NCBI RefSeq assembly: GCF_044755465.1
Contig: NZ_JBIVRB010000022.1
Coordinates: 1-64,000 of the forward strand
DNA: 64,000 nt
DNA from: Peterkaempfera sp044755465
GTDB taxonomy: Bacteria; Actinomycetota; Actinomycetes; Streptomycetales; Streptomycetaceae
Reading direction: 5' to 3'
Below the pieces are notes generated by a model, which had not been told where the DNA came from, made no database searches, and saw only the letters and a list, made by a program, of their open reading frames with translations. A program made the translations under genes and the position numbers. Shown here piece after piece: positions 50,210-57,615 of this stretch; position 1 is the stretch's first letter; every line of letters starts with the position of its first letter.

Positions 50210-51358
50210 TCAGGCGAAGCTGCAGGTGATCGAACCGGTCGGCAGGTTGTTGCCGGTGGAGTTGGCGGTGAAGCCGATGGTGGTGGAGCCGTCGGCCGGG
50301 ATGGAGCCGTTGTAGGCGGCGTTGGTGACGCTCACGGCCCCGCTGGAACCGGTGAGGGTGCCGTTCCACAGACTGGTGATCTGCGTACCGCTACCGGTGG
50401 TCCAGTTCACCGTCCACTTGCTGGTCGGCGAGGTGCCGTGGTTCATCACCGTCACCTCGCCCTGGAATCCACCGCTCCAGGAGCTGGTCACCGCGTAGGT
50501 CGCCATGCAGGTGCCGTTGCCGGGGTTGGTCGGCGGCGGGGTCGTCGGCGGCTTCGTGGTGGGCGGAGGGGTGGTCGGGGGCTGCGTGGTCGGCGGCTGC
50601 GTGGTCGGGGGCGCGGTGGTCGGCGGGTTGGTGGGCTGCGACCCACCACCGCGGATGCCGGTGACCTCGCCGTGACCGCCGTCAAAGGCGACGTCGGAGC
50701 AGGAGAAGAAGTTCTCGTTGCTGTCCGAGCGGACCCACTGGATGAAGACCATGGCGTTGCCCGAGCGGCCCGAGGGCAGCGGCAGGTCCCAGTAGTAGTG
50801 GCCACCGTCGGTGCCCGGGGAACCCACCGCCGGCGGGTTGGTGACGGTCTGGACCAGGTCCAGGTCCGCCCAGGCGAGCGGCTTGGAGGTCGACCAGCCG
50901 GCCTTGGTCACGTAGACCCGGAAGCTGCCCGGGTGCGCGGCCCAGTTGCTGTACTGCAGCTGGATCGTGGAACCCGAGGTCAGGTGGGTCCTGGGCCAGT
51001 CGTCACGGGCGGCGTTGTACGAGGAGAAGTCGTACGGCGACTTGTTGCCCGCGCTGCACAGCGTCCCGTCGGGGACGTAACCCTGACCCTTGCCGCCCGC
51101 GTTGGAGTCGAGGACAGCGAACCAGTTGTACAAGGGCGTCGAGCCGGTCGCCGCGATCGCGGCGGCACAGGCCGGGTTCGTCGGGCTGAGTGCACCCGTG
51201 GAGGTGAAGGCGTCCTTGTAGCAAAGGTAGGTGCGCGAGCCCGGCATCATGGCGACACCGTGCGCCTGAGCCGTGCCCTGACCAAGGAAGATCAGGCCGA
51301 GCGAGGAGAAGAGAGTAACGACTGCTGAGATTAGAGCCAGTCTTCTGCGTCTGTTCAA
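50210..51358 (-). CDS. AA10 lytic polysaccharide monooxygenase with CBM2, CelS2-like
   Basis: The 382-residue secreted copper enzyme has a signal peptide ending in AQA before the mature N-terminal histidine (HGVAMMPGSRTYLCYKDA), which supplies half of the copper brace. The AA10 domain spans to about residue 235, followed by a Thr-Pro repeat linker (PPTT/PPTTQ) and a CBM2 of about 100 residues (CMATYAVTSSWSGGFQGEV...). The layout and motifs resemble the cellulose-active CelS2 of S. coelicolor. No ATG fits. TTG 51358, with GGAAGG eight bases upstream, gives a normal signal peptide and is my choice, while an in-frame GTG further upstream is possible. A perfect CebR-type operator 86 bp upstream supports control by cello-oligosaccharides. 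Confidence 0.93.
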   Translation of the reverse strand: MNRRRRLALISAVVTLFSSLGLIFLGQGTAQAHGVAMMPGSRTYLCYKDAFTSTGALSPTNPACAAAIAATGSTPLYNWFAVLDSNAGGKGQGYVPDGTLCSAGNKSPYDFSSYNAARDDWPRTHLTSGSTIQLQYSNWAAHPGSFRVYVTKAGWSTSKPLAWADLDLVQTVTNPPAVGSPGTDGGHYYWDLPLPSGRSGNAMVFIQWVRSDSNENFFSCSDVAFDGGHGEVTGIRGGGSQPTNPPTTAPPTTQPPTTQPPTTPPPTTKPPTTPPPTNPGNGTCMATYAVTSSWSGGFQGEVTVMNHGTSPTSKWTVNWTTGSGTQITSLWNGTLTGSSGAVSVTNAAYNGSIPADGSTTIGFTANSTGNNLPTGSITCSFA

Positions 51359-51443
51359 GGTGGAGACCTTCCGGTGACGTCCCCCGAGGCCGTGGCCCAC
51401 CGCAGCCGGTCCCGGGGTGGGGGGTGGGGTGAACGAAGCGTCA

Positions 51444-51457
51444 TGGGAGCGCTCCCA
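51444..51457. promoter_or_regulatory. Perfect CebR operator upstream of the LPMO gene
   Basis: TGGGAGCGCTCCCA is the exact 14-bp palindrome recognised by CebR, the cellobiose-responsive LacI-family repressor of Streptomyces. The flanking A and T extend the symmetry to 16 bp. Its position 86 bp upstream of the LPMO start fits repression in the absence of cello-oligosaccharides. Confidence 0.9.
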
Positions 51458-51458
51458 T

Positions 51459-52285
51459 TGAGGAACATAACAGCGGATCAACGGCGTGTAAACAGTGTTG
51501 GTCGGAAGTCGTCTCCGGCCTGATCGAGCGTCAGGCAGCTTGCGGCAGCGGGGCACCGGAGCGACCGGCGCGCCCCGGCGGCGGACTGCCCGCCCCCCGT
51601 GCCGCGCCCGGGGCCGGTGGCCGGCGCAGCCCGGTACGGCACCGCGCGTGCCGGCCGCTCGGGGTGGTACGGAGGCGTGTGGGGCGGCGGCGAACGCGCC
51701 CTGCGAACGCCCCCCCGGATGCGATGCCGACTCGACCCCGTGGGCATAGGGGTGCGGACCGGGCGCTCGGTGGGTCGACACCGGGCCATCGAAGTGGCCG
51801 TGGCCGCCGGTTGCCGAGAAACCCGTACGCGACAGGTGTGCGGCTCGGGGCCGGGTTTCCGCCACGGAGCGCAGCGTCGCCGTCTTCCGCAACGCGGACC
51901 GCCGGACCGGCGCACCGGGCACGAACGGTGATCGCTGCCACGTGACAGGCACGCTGTACACGGGTGATGCCCGCTGGCGGCCGTCAGTCACCGGCTGACC
52001 GGCCCGAGACACGTATGACAGCGGCGGAGCAACCTGCCCGTACGGAACCGCTCACGCATCGAGACCGTCGAACGGCCTGCCGCCCGCCGGTTCCGCGCCG
52101 TGGAACATCACCGCCGAGGAGCGCTGGGTTCCACGGCACGGGCCGATGCGGTGGCACGGGGGTCGTCTGCCGCTTGGCGCGGCCCTCCCGGGTGTCCGGG
52201 GAACACATGTCCGACCTCGTGCGGAGCGCCGAGCCCCGGCGCGGCCAAGCGCGGCCGGTCGGCCGGACGCCGGCCCTGCGGGGAC
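51459..52285. other. Long stretch without a supported gene
   Basis: Several overlapping open frames exist on both strands, but none has protein-like composition, a ribosome site or family similarity that I can see. It holds the LPMO promoter at its left end and the 3' flank of the 52286-52900 gene at its right end. I see no repeat, RNA gene or mobile-element remnant. Confidence 0.5.
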
Positions 52286-52900
52286 TCAGCCGTCGCTCTC
52301 CGGCGTATCGGCTGCCGGGGCCGCCTCCGGTGCGTCCGGCTCGACCACCGAGTACATCACCGACCGCTGCTGCTTGTGCCGCTGAATGCGGCCCTTGGCG
52401 ACCAGTGACTCCAGAGTGTTGCGGACGACCTGCGGCGTCGGCGTCCGGCCCGGGTGCCGCTCCAGCAGTTCCTCGCGCAGCTCCTTGGCGAGGCGCGGCT
52501 CGTCGTGCCCGCTGAGCAGGGTCAGGAAGATGTCCCCGAGCAGCGGCTGACCCGGCTTCCCCTTGGCGCTGCCCTTCGCCCCGGTCCGGGCGGCGTTCTT
52601 CCCGGAGCGCGGGCCCGCACCCTTGGCCCTGGCCGCACGCTGGGGCGCTGCCCCGTCGGCGGCGGCAGCGGGGGTGGGGCCGGTCCCCTCCGGCGCCTGC
52701 TGTGTTGCGGGCGCCGCGTCCGGGGAGCCCTCGAAGCGCTCTGCGATGTTCAGGATGTCCACCAGGAGCACCTCCTCCTGACGCAACATCTTGATCTCCT
52801 CGGACAGCTCCTGCTGCCGGCGGCGATTCTCTTCCAGGTCCGATGCGGCTTGTTCGATGTACCGCGATCGGAGCGTGGCAGCGGCTGATCGGCTGAGCAC
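52286..52900 (-). CDS. Coiled-coil / winged-helix DNA-binding protein, function unknown
   Basis: The 204-residue protein has an N-terminal amphipathic coiled coil (about 15-55, SDLEENRRRQQELSEEIKML...), a Lys/Ala/Gly-rich basic linker (about 60-110), and a C-terminal winged-helix-like domain (about 112-185, LLGDIFLTLLSGHDEPRLAKELREELLERHPGR..., VVRNTLESLVAKGRIQRHKQQRSVMYSV). GTG 52900 has GAGGAG 11 bases upstream. The layout suggests a dimeric DNA-binding protein. I cannot name a family. Its promoter region is shared with the divergent ohr gene and contains two copies of the GTCACC-N9-GGTGAC-type dyad. Confidence 0.8.
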   Translation of the reverse strand: MLSRSAAATLRSRYIEQAASDLEENRRRQQELSEEIKMLRQEEVLLVDILNIAERFEGSPDAAPATQQAPEGTGPTPAAAADGAAPQRAARAKGAGPRSGKNAARTGAKGSAKGKPGQPLLGDIFLTLLSGHDEPRLAKELREELLERHPGRTPTPQVVRNTLESLVAKGRIQRHKQQRSVMYSVVEPDAPEAAPAADTPESDG

Positions 52901-53184
52901 AACCGTTCACTCCTCAGTAAATGGATGACGTTGCGTATGGTACCCAGGCCGATGACCCCTGCCGTAGCTCGCCAGGGGCCTGGGCAGCGGGCCCATCCCG
53001 ACGCGGGTTGCCCCGAGTGCCGTCATCGCCGCCTGCGTCCGTAGGGCCGTAGCGCCCCGCGCTCCACTCCGCAGCACCGACTCCGCCTGGTGAGTGCCGT
53101 CCGGAGCTGTCCGGGCCCGCTCCTGTCCGGCCCCACGCGCCGCACGCGGTGACGGCGGCCCATGTGCCTCACCCATCAGCTGCT

Positions 53185-53207
53185 CGTCACCTGTTTGACA
53201 GGTGATG
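53185..53207. promoter_or_regulatory. Putative CGNR-regulon operator, ohr promoter, copy 1
   Basis: CGTCACC, nine bases TGTTTGACA, then GGTGATG. The symmetry extends outwards as GCTCGTCACCTGT / ACAGGTGATGAGC, with one mismatch in 13 pairs. It is one of six related dyads in 53-59 kb. Confidence 0.75.
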
Positions 53208-53226
53208 AGCGTGGATGCCACCATGA

Positions 53227-53249
53227 CGTCACCGCTTGAACCGGTGATG
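53227..53249. promoter_or_regulatory. Putative CGNR-regulon operator, ohr promoter, copy 2
   Basis: CGTCACC, nine bases GCTTGAACC, then GGTGATG. It begins exactly 42 bp after copy 1, four helical turns, so two dimers would sit on the same face. It lies 64 bp upstream of the ohr start. Confidence 0.7.
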
Positions 53250-53312
53250 CAAAGGGTGCGTCGGCGAAGCGGGTGCTTCGACTCGTGAGAACTCGTGCGA
53301 AGGGGATACGCC

Positions 53313-53738
53313 ATGGCAGCCAGCTACACCGCCGTTGTGAAGGTGACCGGCGAGGGCCGCAACGGGGGCCGCGTCCAGTCCGACGACGGCCTGCTGAAGA
53401 CCACGCTGGCCATCCCGAAGGAACTGGGCGGGGCCGGTGACGCCACCAATCCCGAGCAACTGCTCGCCGCCGGCTGGTCCGCCTGCTTCCTCGGTGCGGT
53501 GCGCCTGGCCGCCGGCCGGCGGAAGGTGAGGCTGACGAGCACCGCCGTCACCACCGAGATCACCCTCCAGCACGGCGACGACGGCGAGTTCGGCCTCGCC
53601 GCCGTCCTCAATCTGGAGCTCGGTGGCGTGGACCGGCAGACGGCGGTCGAACTCGGCGCCGCCGCCCACCAGACCTGCCCTTACTCCAAGGCCACCCGCG
53701 GCAACATCCCGGTCACCGTCAACGCCACCGCCGTCTGA
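53313..53738 (+). CDS. ohr: Ohr/OsmC-family organic hydroperoxide resistance protein
   Basis: The 141-residue thiol peroxidase reduces organic hydroperoxides. Both redox-active cysteines are present in family context: GWSACFLGAVR and HQTCPYSKATRGNIPV. The second motif is diagnostic of Ohr rather than OsmC. ATG 53313 has AAGGGG nine bases upstream, while an in-frame GTG six codons earlier is less likely. No MarR-type ohrR lies next to it. Two copies of the dyad shared with the nearby CGNR regulator gene lie upstream, suggesting different control here. Confidence 0.93.
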   Translation: MAASYTAVVKVTGEGRNGGRVQSDDGLLKTTLAIPKELGGAGDATNPEQLLAAGWSACFLGAVRLAAGRRKVRLTSTAVTTEITLQHGDDGEFGLAAVLNLELGGVDRQTAVELGAAAHQTCPYSKATRGNIPVTVNATAV

Positions 53739-53884
53739 TCCGGCCGACGGCAACCGCCCGACCCTTCCCCCGGCCCCCGCTCTCCTCCCCGGCCGAAACG
53801 GCGGTCTTTCGGCGTCCGCCCGGGGCCGGAGAGTGTGCGGGTGGCAGAGCCCGGCTTCTGTCGGCGGTATGACGGAGAAAGAGG

Positions 53885-54448
53885 ATGGCGCAGATGACGA
53901 CGGTGACGCCCCCCGCGCCCAGGCAGCGGCCGGACCCGCTCGATGTGATCGTCGCGGAACACCGGGCCGGGCTCATCGCGTACGCCGAGAGACTGCTGCA
54001 CGATCGCGGGCTCGCCGAGGATGTCGTTCAGGAGGCGTTCATCCGGGCCTGGCGGCACATCGACCGCCTGCACGGTACGGAGGGCTCGGTGCGGGGCTGG
54101 CTGCTCACCGTGACACGCCGTCTGGTCGTCGACTGGGTACGCAAACCGCACACCCGCAGGGAGGTGGTGGGGGCCGGCTACAGCGACCCGCCGTGCAGGG
54201 CCGACCGCATCGGCGCCGTACATGACGCCCTGCTGGCCGTGCCTTTACTCCGGACGCTGTCGCCGGAGCACCGCGCGGTGCTGGTCCACCTCTATCTGTA
54301 CGACCGGACCATTCAGGAGACCGCCGGAATTCTGGGAGTGCCGCCGGGGACGGTCAAATCCCGTCAGTACAACGCGCTGCGCAAACTGCGCGGGGCGGCC
54401 GGAGGCGGCTCGACACCCTGTGACACCAGGGGCCCACGGCACGCCTGA
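53885..54448 (+). CDS. ECF-family RNA polymerase sigma factor
   Basis: The 187-residue sigma-70 family protein has only regions 2 and 4: region 2 at about 22-90 (VIVAEHRAGLIAYAERLLHDRGLAEDVVQEAFIRAWRHID) and region 4 at about 115-170 (LRTLSPEHRAVLVHLYLYDRTIQETAGILGVPPGTVKSRQYNALRKLR). It resembles the SigL/SigK-like ECF groups. No anti-sigma gene adjoins it. ATG 53885 follows GGAGAAAGAGG. A second ATG three codons on is almost as good. It is convergent with the CGNR regulator gene, 87 bp apart. Confidence 0.92.
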   Translation: MAQMTTVTPPAPRQRPDPLDVIVAEHRAGLIAYAERLLHDRGLAEDVVQEAFIRAWRHIDRLHGTEGSVRGWLLTVTRRLVVDWVRKPHTRREVVGAGYSDPPCRADRIGAVHDALLAVPLLRTLSPEHRAVLVHLYLYDRTIQETAGILGVPPGTVKSRQYNALRKLRGAAGGGSTPCDTRGPRHA

Positions 54449-54535
54449 ATCCGGCGCTTCGGTCGGGACGCCTCTCCCGTGCAGGCGGCTGCGTCGTACG
54501 GGGGCAACGGTGCGGGGCCGCCGCGTACGCGCCCG

Positions 54536-55108
54536 TCAGTGGGCGGCTGCGGCCTGGGCGCTGCTCTTGCGGGCACGGTAGGCGGCGGCCTTGATCTTGT
54601 TGCCGCAGGACTCCATGCCGCACCACTGCCGGCGCATGCCGCGTGAGCGGTCGATGTAGACACGTGTGCACTCGGGGTTGCCGCACTCCTTGAGCAGCGG
54701 CACATCCGGCCCGCTCAGCAGCTCGACGGCCTGCCGTGCCACGGTGGCCAGGGCCTCGTCCGGCGTCGCCTCGGTCCAACGCCCGGACGAGGTGAGCTGC
54801 GGCGTCGCCGACGGCTTGCGGGCCGCGCTGTTCAGCACGGCCAGTGCGTCGTCGCCGTACTCCTCGCCCAGACGGCGGGCCGTGACCAGCTCGTAGATGG
54901 CCTCCCGTACGGTCTTCGCCTCTTCGACGTCATCCGGCCGAGCGGGCGAGACGGCGTCGACGATGCCGGACTCCCGGTACCAGGCGTCCAGTCGGTCCGG
55001 CGTCGCGAACATCTCGAACCGCGTCGAACGGCGCGCGCGGAGGGTCGCGGCGAAGTCGAGGGACGGGTTTCCGCAGACGAAGACATGGTTCAGGTTCACA
55101 GTCACCAT
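54536..55108 (-). CDS. ABATE / CGNR zinc-finger transcriptional regulator
   Basis: The 190-residue protein has an N-terminal ABATE-type region (VFVCGNPSLDFAATLRARR..., PDRLDAWYRESGIVD...) and a C-terminal CGNR zinc finger (about 143-180: ECGNPECTRVYIDRSRGMRRQWCGMESCGN), with four cysteines for zinc. This family is presumed to bind DNA; few members have been studied. ATG 55108 was chosen on coding similarity. A TTG at 55135 and a GTG just inside are alternatives, since the ribosome site is weak. One copy of the GTCACC-N9-GGTGAC dyad overlaps the start codon and a second lies 40 bp upstream, the expected layout for tight autorepression. Confidence 0.9.
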   Translation of the reverse strand: MVTVNLNHVFVCGNPSLDFAATLRARRSTRFEMFATPDRLDAWYRESGIVDAVSPARPDDVEEAKTVREAIYELVTARRLGEEYGDDALAVLNSAARKPSATPQLTSSGRWTEATPDEALATVARQAVELLSGPDVPLLKECGNPECTRVYIDRSRGMRRQWCGMESCGNKIKAAAYRARKSSAQAAAAH

Positions 55109-55121
55109 CCTGGCAGGTGAC
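55101..55121. promoter_or_regulatory. Putative CGNR operator overlapping the regulator start codon
   Basis: GTCACC-ATCCTGGCA-GGTGAC has perfect six-base arms. It covers the start codon of the CGNR gene at 55106-55108. Confidence 0.75.
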
Positions 55122-55137
55122 TCTTGCGTCCGCAAGA
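55122..55137. promoter_or_regulatory. Perfect palindrome between two CGNR-type operators
   Basis: TCTTGCG-TC-CGCAAGA is a perfect 7-2-7 inverted repeat lying between the two dyads in the CGNR promoter. It may be a separate operator or part of a cooperative site. Confidence 0.6.
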
Positions 55138-55140
55138 TTT

Positions 55141-55161
55141 GTCACCTGTCAGAGTGGTCAC
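55141..55161. promoter_or_regulatory. Putative CGNR operator, second copy in the regulator promoter
   Basis: GTCACC-TGTCAGAGT-GGTCAC. The right arm has GGTCAC instead of GGTGAC, but the TGTCA core matches the other copies. It starts 40 bp from the copy at the start codon. Confidence 0.6.
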
Positions 55162-55176
55162 CATGTCCCGGGTCCC

Positions 55177-55207
55177 CCGCTGCCTGCTCCCGTCGGCACG
55201 GCAGCGG
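55177..55207. terminator. Hairpin at the 3' end of the ABC-F gene
   Basis: CCGCTGCC (55177-55184) pairs with GGCAGCGG (55200-55207) around a 15-base loop, directly beyond the ABC-F stop on the minus strand. The long loop makes this a weaker call. Confidence 0.4.
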
Positions 55208-55208
55208 C

Positions 55209-56843
55209 TCACACCCCGGGTGCGCCCGTCTCGGTCAGTCCGCCGTCGGCCAGCCGCAGCCACCGGTGCACCCCGATCCCGTCGAGGAAACGCTCGTCGT
55301 GGCTGACCACGACGAACGCCCCCTGGTAGGAGCCGAGCGCGCTCTCCAACTGCTCGGCGCTCACCAGGTCGAGGTTGTTCGTCGGCTCGTCCAGCAGCAG
55401 CAGTTGCGGTGCCGGTTCGGCGCACAGCACGCAGGCCAGGGTGGCGCGCAGCCGTTCGCCGCCCGACAGCACCGCGACGGGGAGGTGGGCGCGGGCGCCG
55501 CGGAAGAGGAAGCGCGCGAGCAGGGTCATCCGTTCCGCCTCCGCCCGGTGCGGCGCGAACGCGGCGAAGTTCTCGGCCACCGTGCGGTCCGGGTCCAGCA
55601 GGTCCAGCCGCTGCGAGAGGTAGGCGATCCGGCCGTCGGCCCGCTTGATCTGCCCGCTGTCCAGGGCGAGATCACCGTTGATCACGCGCAGCAGCGTGGT
55701 CTTGCCCGCGCCGTTGGGCCCGGTCAGCGCGATGCGTTCCGGTCCCCGGACCGTCAGGTCGACGCCGGTGCCGCTGAACTGGGCCCGCCCGCCGTAGCGG
55801 ACCTGGAGTTGCTCGCCGAGGAAGACGGTGCGCCCGGCGGGCACGCCGGTGTCCGGCAGGTCGAGTACGATGCGCTGCTCCTCGCGCAGGGCGCGTTCGG
55901 CCTCGTCCAGCCGGGTCCTGGCCTCCCCGACCCGGGAGGCGTGCAGCCGGCCCGCCCGGCCTGCGGACTCCTGGGCGCCGCGCTTCATGTTCCCGGCGAA
56001 GATGCGCGGCAGTCCGGCGCTCTTGAGGTTGCGGGCGGCGTTGTTCGCGCGGCGCTCGGCCCGCTCCCGGGCCTGCTGCATCTCGCGCTTCTCCCGCTTC
56101 AGCTCCTGTTCGGCGTTGCGGACGTTCTTCTCCGCGACCTCCTGCTCGGCGCGCACGGCCTCCTCGTACGCGGTGAAGTCGCCCCCGTACAGGCGCAGTT
56201 CGCCACGGTCGAGTGCGGCGATGCGCTCCATCCGGTCGAGCAGCGCCCGGTCGTGGCTGACGAGCAGCAGGCAGCCGTTCCAGTCCGCCAGGACGTCGTA
56301 GAGCCTGCGGCGGGCGTCGAGGTCGAGGTTGTTGGTCGGTTCGTCGAGCAGCAGCACAGCGGGCTGCTTCAGCAGCTGCGCCGCGAGGCCGAGCGAGACG
56401 ACCTGGCCGCCGCTGAGGGTGTCCAGGGTCCGGTCCAGGGTGAGGTCGGCCAGGCCGAGCCGGTCCAGTTGGGCGCGGGTGCGTTCCTCGATGTCCCAGT
56501 CGTCACCGATGGCCGTGAAGTGCTCCTCGCTCACATCCCCGGACTCGACGGCGTCCAGGGCCCGGATCACGGCGGCGACGCCCAGCACCTCGGCCACCGT
56601 GAGCCCCCCGGCCGGCGGGAGGCTCTGCGGAAGGTAGCCGAGCGTGCCGCCCACGGCCACGGACCCGGTGGTGGGCCGCAGTTCGCCGGCGATCAGCTTG
56701 AGCAGGGTGCTCTTGCCGGTGCCGTTGGGCGCGACCAGGCCGGTACGGCCGCTGCCGGTGGTGAAGGACAGTTCTTCGAAGACCGGCGTGTCGTCGGGCC
56801 AGTGGAAGGACAGGTTCGAGCAGACGATGGCGGCGTCGGACAT
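55209..56843 (-). CDS. ABC-F family ATPase, putative ribosome-protection antibiotic resistance
   Basis: The 544-residue protein has two ABC domains and no membrane segments. Walker A motifs are APNGTGKST (near 38) and GPNGAGKTT (near 370). Signatures are LSGGQVVSLGLA and LSGGERLRATLA. Walker B motifs are LLLDEPTNNLDLD and LLLDEPTNNLDLV. Between them is a long charged linker (about 215-315, EKNVRNAEQELKREKREMQQARERAERR...), the interdomain arm that reaches the peptidyl-transferase centre in ABC-F proteins. The arm length and pattern fit antibiotic-resistance types (Vga/Msr/OleB-like). The gene is preceded by a nine-residue leader peptide with its own strong ribosome site, suggesting antibiotic-induced attenuation. 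Whether it protects against the spirotetronate is doubtful, as those are not classic ribosome inhibitors. Confidence 0.92.
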   Translation of the reverse strand: MSDAAIVCSNLSFHWPDDTPVFEELSFTTGSGRTGLVAPNGTGKSTLLKLIAGELRPTTGSVAVGGTLGYLPQSLPPAGGLTVAEVLGVAAVIRALDAVESGDVSEEHFTAIGDDWDIEERTRAQLDRLGLADLTLDRTLDTLSGGQVVSLGLAAQLLKQPAVLLLDEPTNNLDLDARRRLYDVLADWNGCLLLVSHDRALLDRMERIAALDRGELRLYGGDFTAYEEAVRAEQEVAEKNVRNAEQELKREKREMQQARERAERRANNAARNLKSAGLPRIFAGNMKRGAQESAGRAGRLHASRVGEARTRLDEAERALREEQRIVLDLPDTGVPAGRTVFLGEQLQVRYGGRAQFSGTGVDLTVRGPERIALTGPNGAGKTTLLRVINGDLALDSGQIKRADGRIAYLSQRLDLLDPDRTVAENFAAFAPHRAEAERMTLLARFLFRGARAHLPVAVLSGGERLRATLACVLCAEPAPQLLLLDEPTNNLDLVSAEQLESALGSYQGAFVVVSHDERFLDGIGVHRWLRLADGGLTETGAPGV

Positions 56844-56976
56844 GGAGGCGACCTCGTGGGCGATGCGGGCAGCTGAAAACCGTGCTGCCCTCGGCAGACA
56901 TGGGGAACTGGGGACGACTGAGCAGCCACTGCGGCCGCGCTGCTGCGCGCCGACCGGTGGCGATCAGCTCCGGGTA
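56844..56976 (-). promoter_or_regulatory. Structured leader between uORF and ABC-F gene
   Basis: This 133-nt leader contains an AGCAGC-N12-GCTGCT hairpin around a GCGGCCGC core and, nearer the gene, a GGGCAGC-N10-GCTGCCC hairpin. The ABC-F ribosome site itself can fold as GAGG-TCG-CCTC. These could form alternative structures switched by a stalled ribosome on the leader peptide. Confidence 0.5.
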
Positions 56977-57006
56977 TCACCCGGAGATGTCGTCGTCACC
57001 CACCAT
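56977..57006 (-). CDS. Nine-residue leader peptide MVGDDDISG upstream of ABC-F
   Basis: ATG 57006 is preceded by GAGGAG at 57014-57019 with a seven-base spacer, an excellent ribosome site for so short a frame. The peptide MVGDDDISG ends at TGA 56977, 133 bp before the ABC-F start. A -10-like TAGGCT lies about 25-30 bases before the ribosome site. Such leader peptides control ABC-F and other ribosome-targeting resistance genes by drug-dependent stalling. Confidence 0.6.
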   Translation of the reverse strand: MVGDDDISG

Positions 57007-57211
57007 GTCGCGTCTCCTCGATAGACATCGGACGTCGCTCCTAGCCTAGCAGCAGCCACCCCACCGACCCGGGCCGCGCGACTCGGCGCAGAGCGCGCCG
57101 GGGTCATCGGCACCGCGCACCTGCGGATGCTGTCCGGGATCGGCCCGTCCACGCCGGGGCCCGTGCGGTGGGACGCCGAGCAGGCCCCATCGGTCCACGG
57201 GGGCGGCTCGG

Positions 57212-57406
57212 CTAGAGCCCCAGGTCGGTGGCCAGGCAGGAGGAGAACAGCCAGGACCGCTCGGGGTTGTACCTGTCCCTCGCCGGGTCCTGTGGTCCGA
57301 CCGGCTGCTCCTCGACCATGTCCTCGTAGCGGATGCGCTCGGGCAGCGTGCCGAACCGGGTGTGACGCACCGTGGCGGCGGTGTCCGTCGTGCGCTGGTT
57401 CTCCAT
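57212..57406 (-). CDS. Small 64-residue protein of unknown function
   Basis: The protein is charged and soluble, with no signal or membrane segment; it contains RHTRFGTLPERIRYEDMVEEQ and ends in SWLFSSCLATDLGL. I do not recognise a family. It is supported as a gene by ATG 57406 with GGAG six bases upstream, and by a perfect copy of the GTCACC-N9-GGTGAC dyad 68 bp before the start. It may belong to the same regulon as ohr and the neighbouring hydrolase. Confidence 0.65.
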   Translation of the reverse strand: MENQRTTDTAATVRHTRFGTLPERIRYEDMVEEQPVGPQDPARDRYNPERSWLFSSCLATDLGL

Positions 57407-57473
57407 GGCCAACTCCGTCCGATCGGCGGCGGATCACACCGTACTGCTCGAGCATCATCAGACTCGCACTCCG

Positions 57474-57500
57474 TTCGTCACCTGTCAAGGCGGTGACGAA
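57474..57500. promoter_or_regulatory. Putative CGNR-regulon operator upstream of the 64-residue gene
   Basis: TTCGTCACC-TGTCAAGGC-GGTGACGAA has perfect nine-base arms, the longest exact copy together with the one at 58792. Confidence 0.8.
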
Positions 57501-57615
57501 TGGCGCTGAATCGACCTCGGACCGGCTGGAAGGCGCGCACGCGCGGGCCCGATGAGCGGCCCGGGGCGGAGTGTCCGGCCGGACCGGGTCCCTCGGAGCA
57601 CGGGCGGTGCCCGGG

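Larger units (their letters stand above)
52901..53312. other. Divergent promoter region with two operator copies
   Basis: This stretch separates the 52900 gene from ohr. It carries two GTCACC-N9-GGTGA sites listed separately. One open frame reads across it on the minus strand but has no coding character. Confidence 0.6.

Noticed and set aside
51459..52285. Several frames of 80-145 codons in the gap right of the LPMO gene
   Set aside because: They overlap each other on both strands, have skewed composition and lack ribosome sites.
52907..53314. Minus-strand frame of 135 codons upstream of ohr
   Set aside because: It has no coding character and covers the promoter region with two operators.
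56503..56901. Second upstream frame before ABC-F starting with MSAEGSTVF
   Set aside because: It overlaps the ABC-F gene out of frame for most of its length and has no clear ribosome site. The nine-residue frame at 57006 is far better supported.
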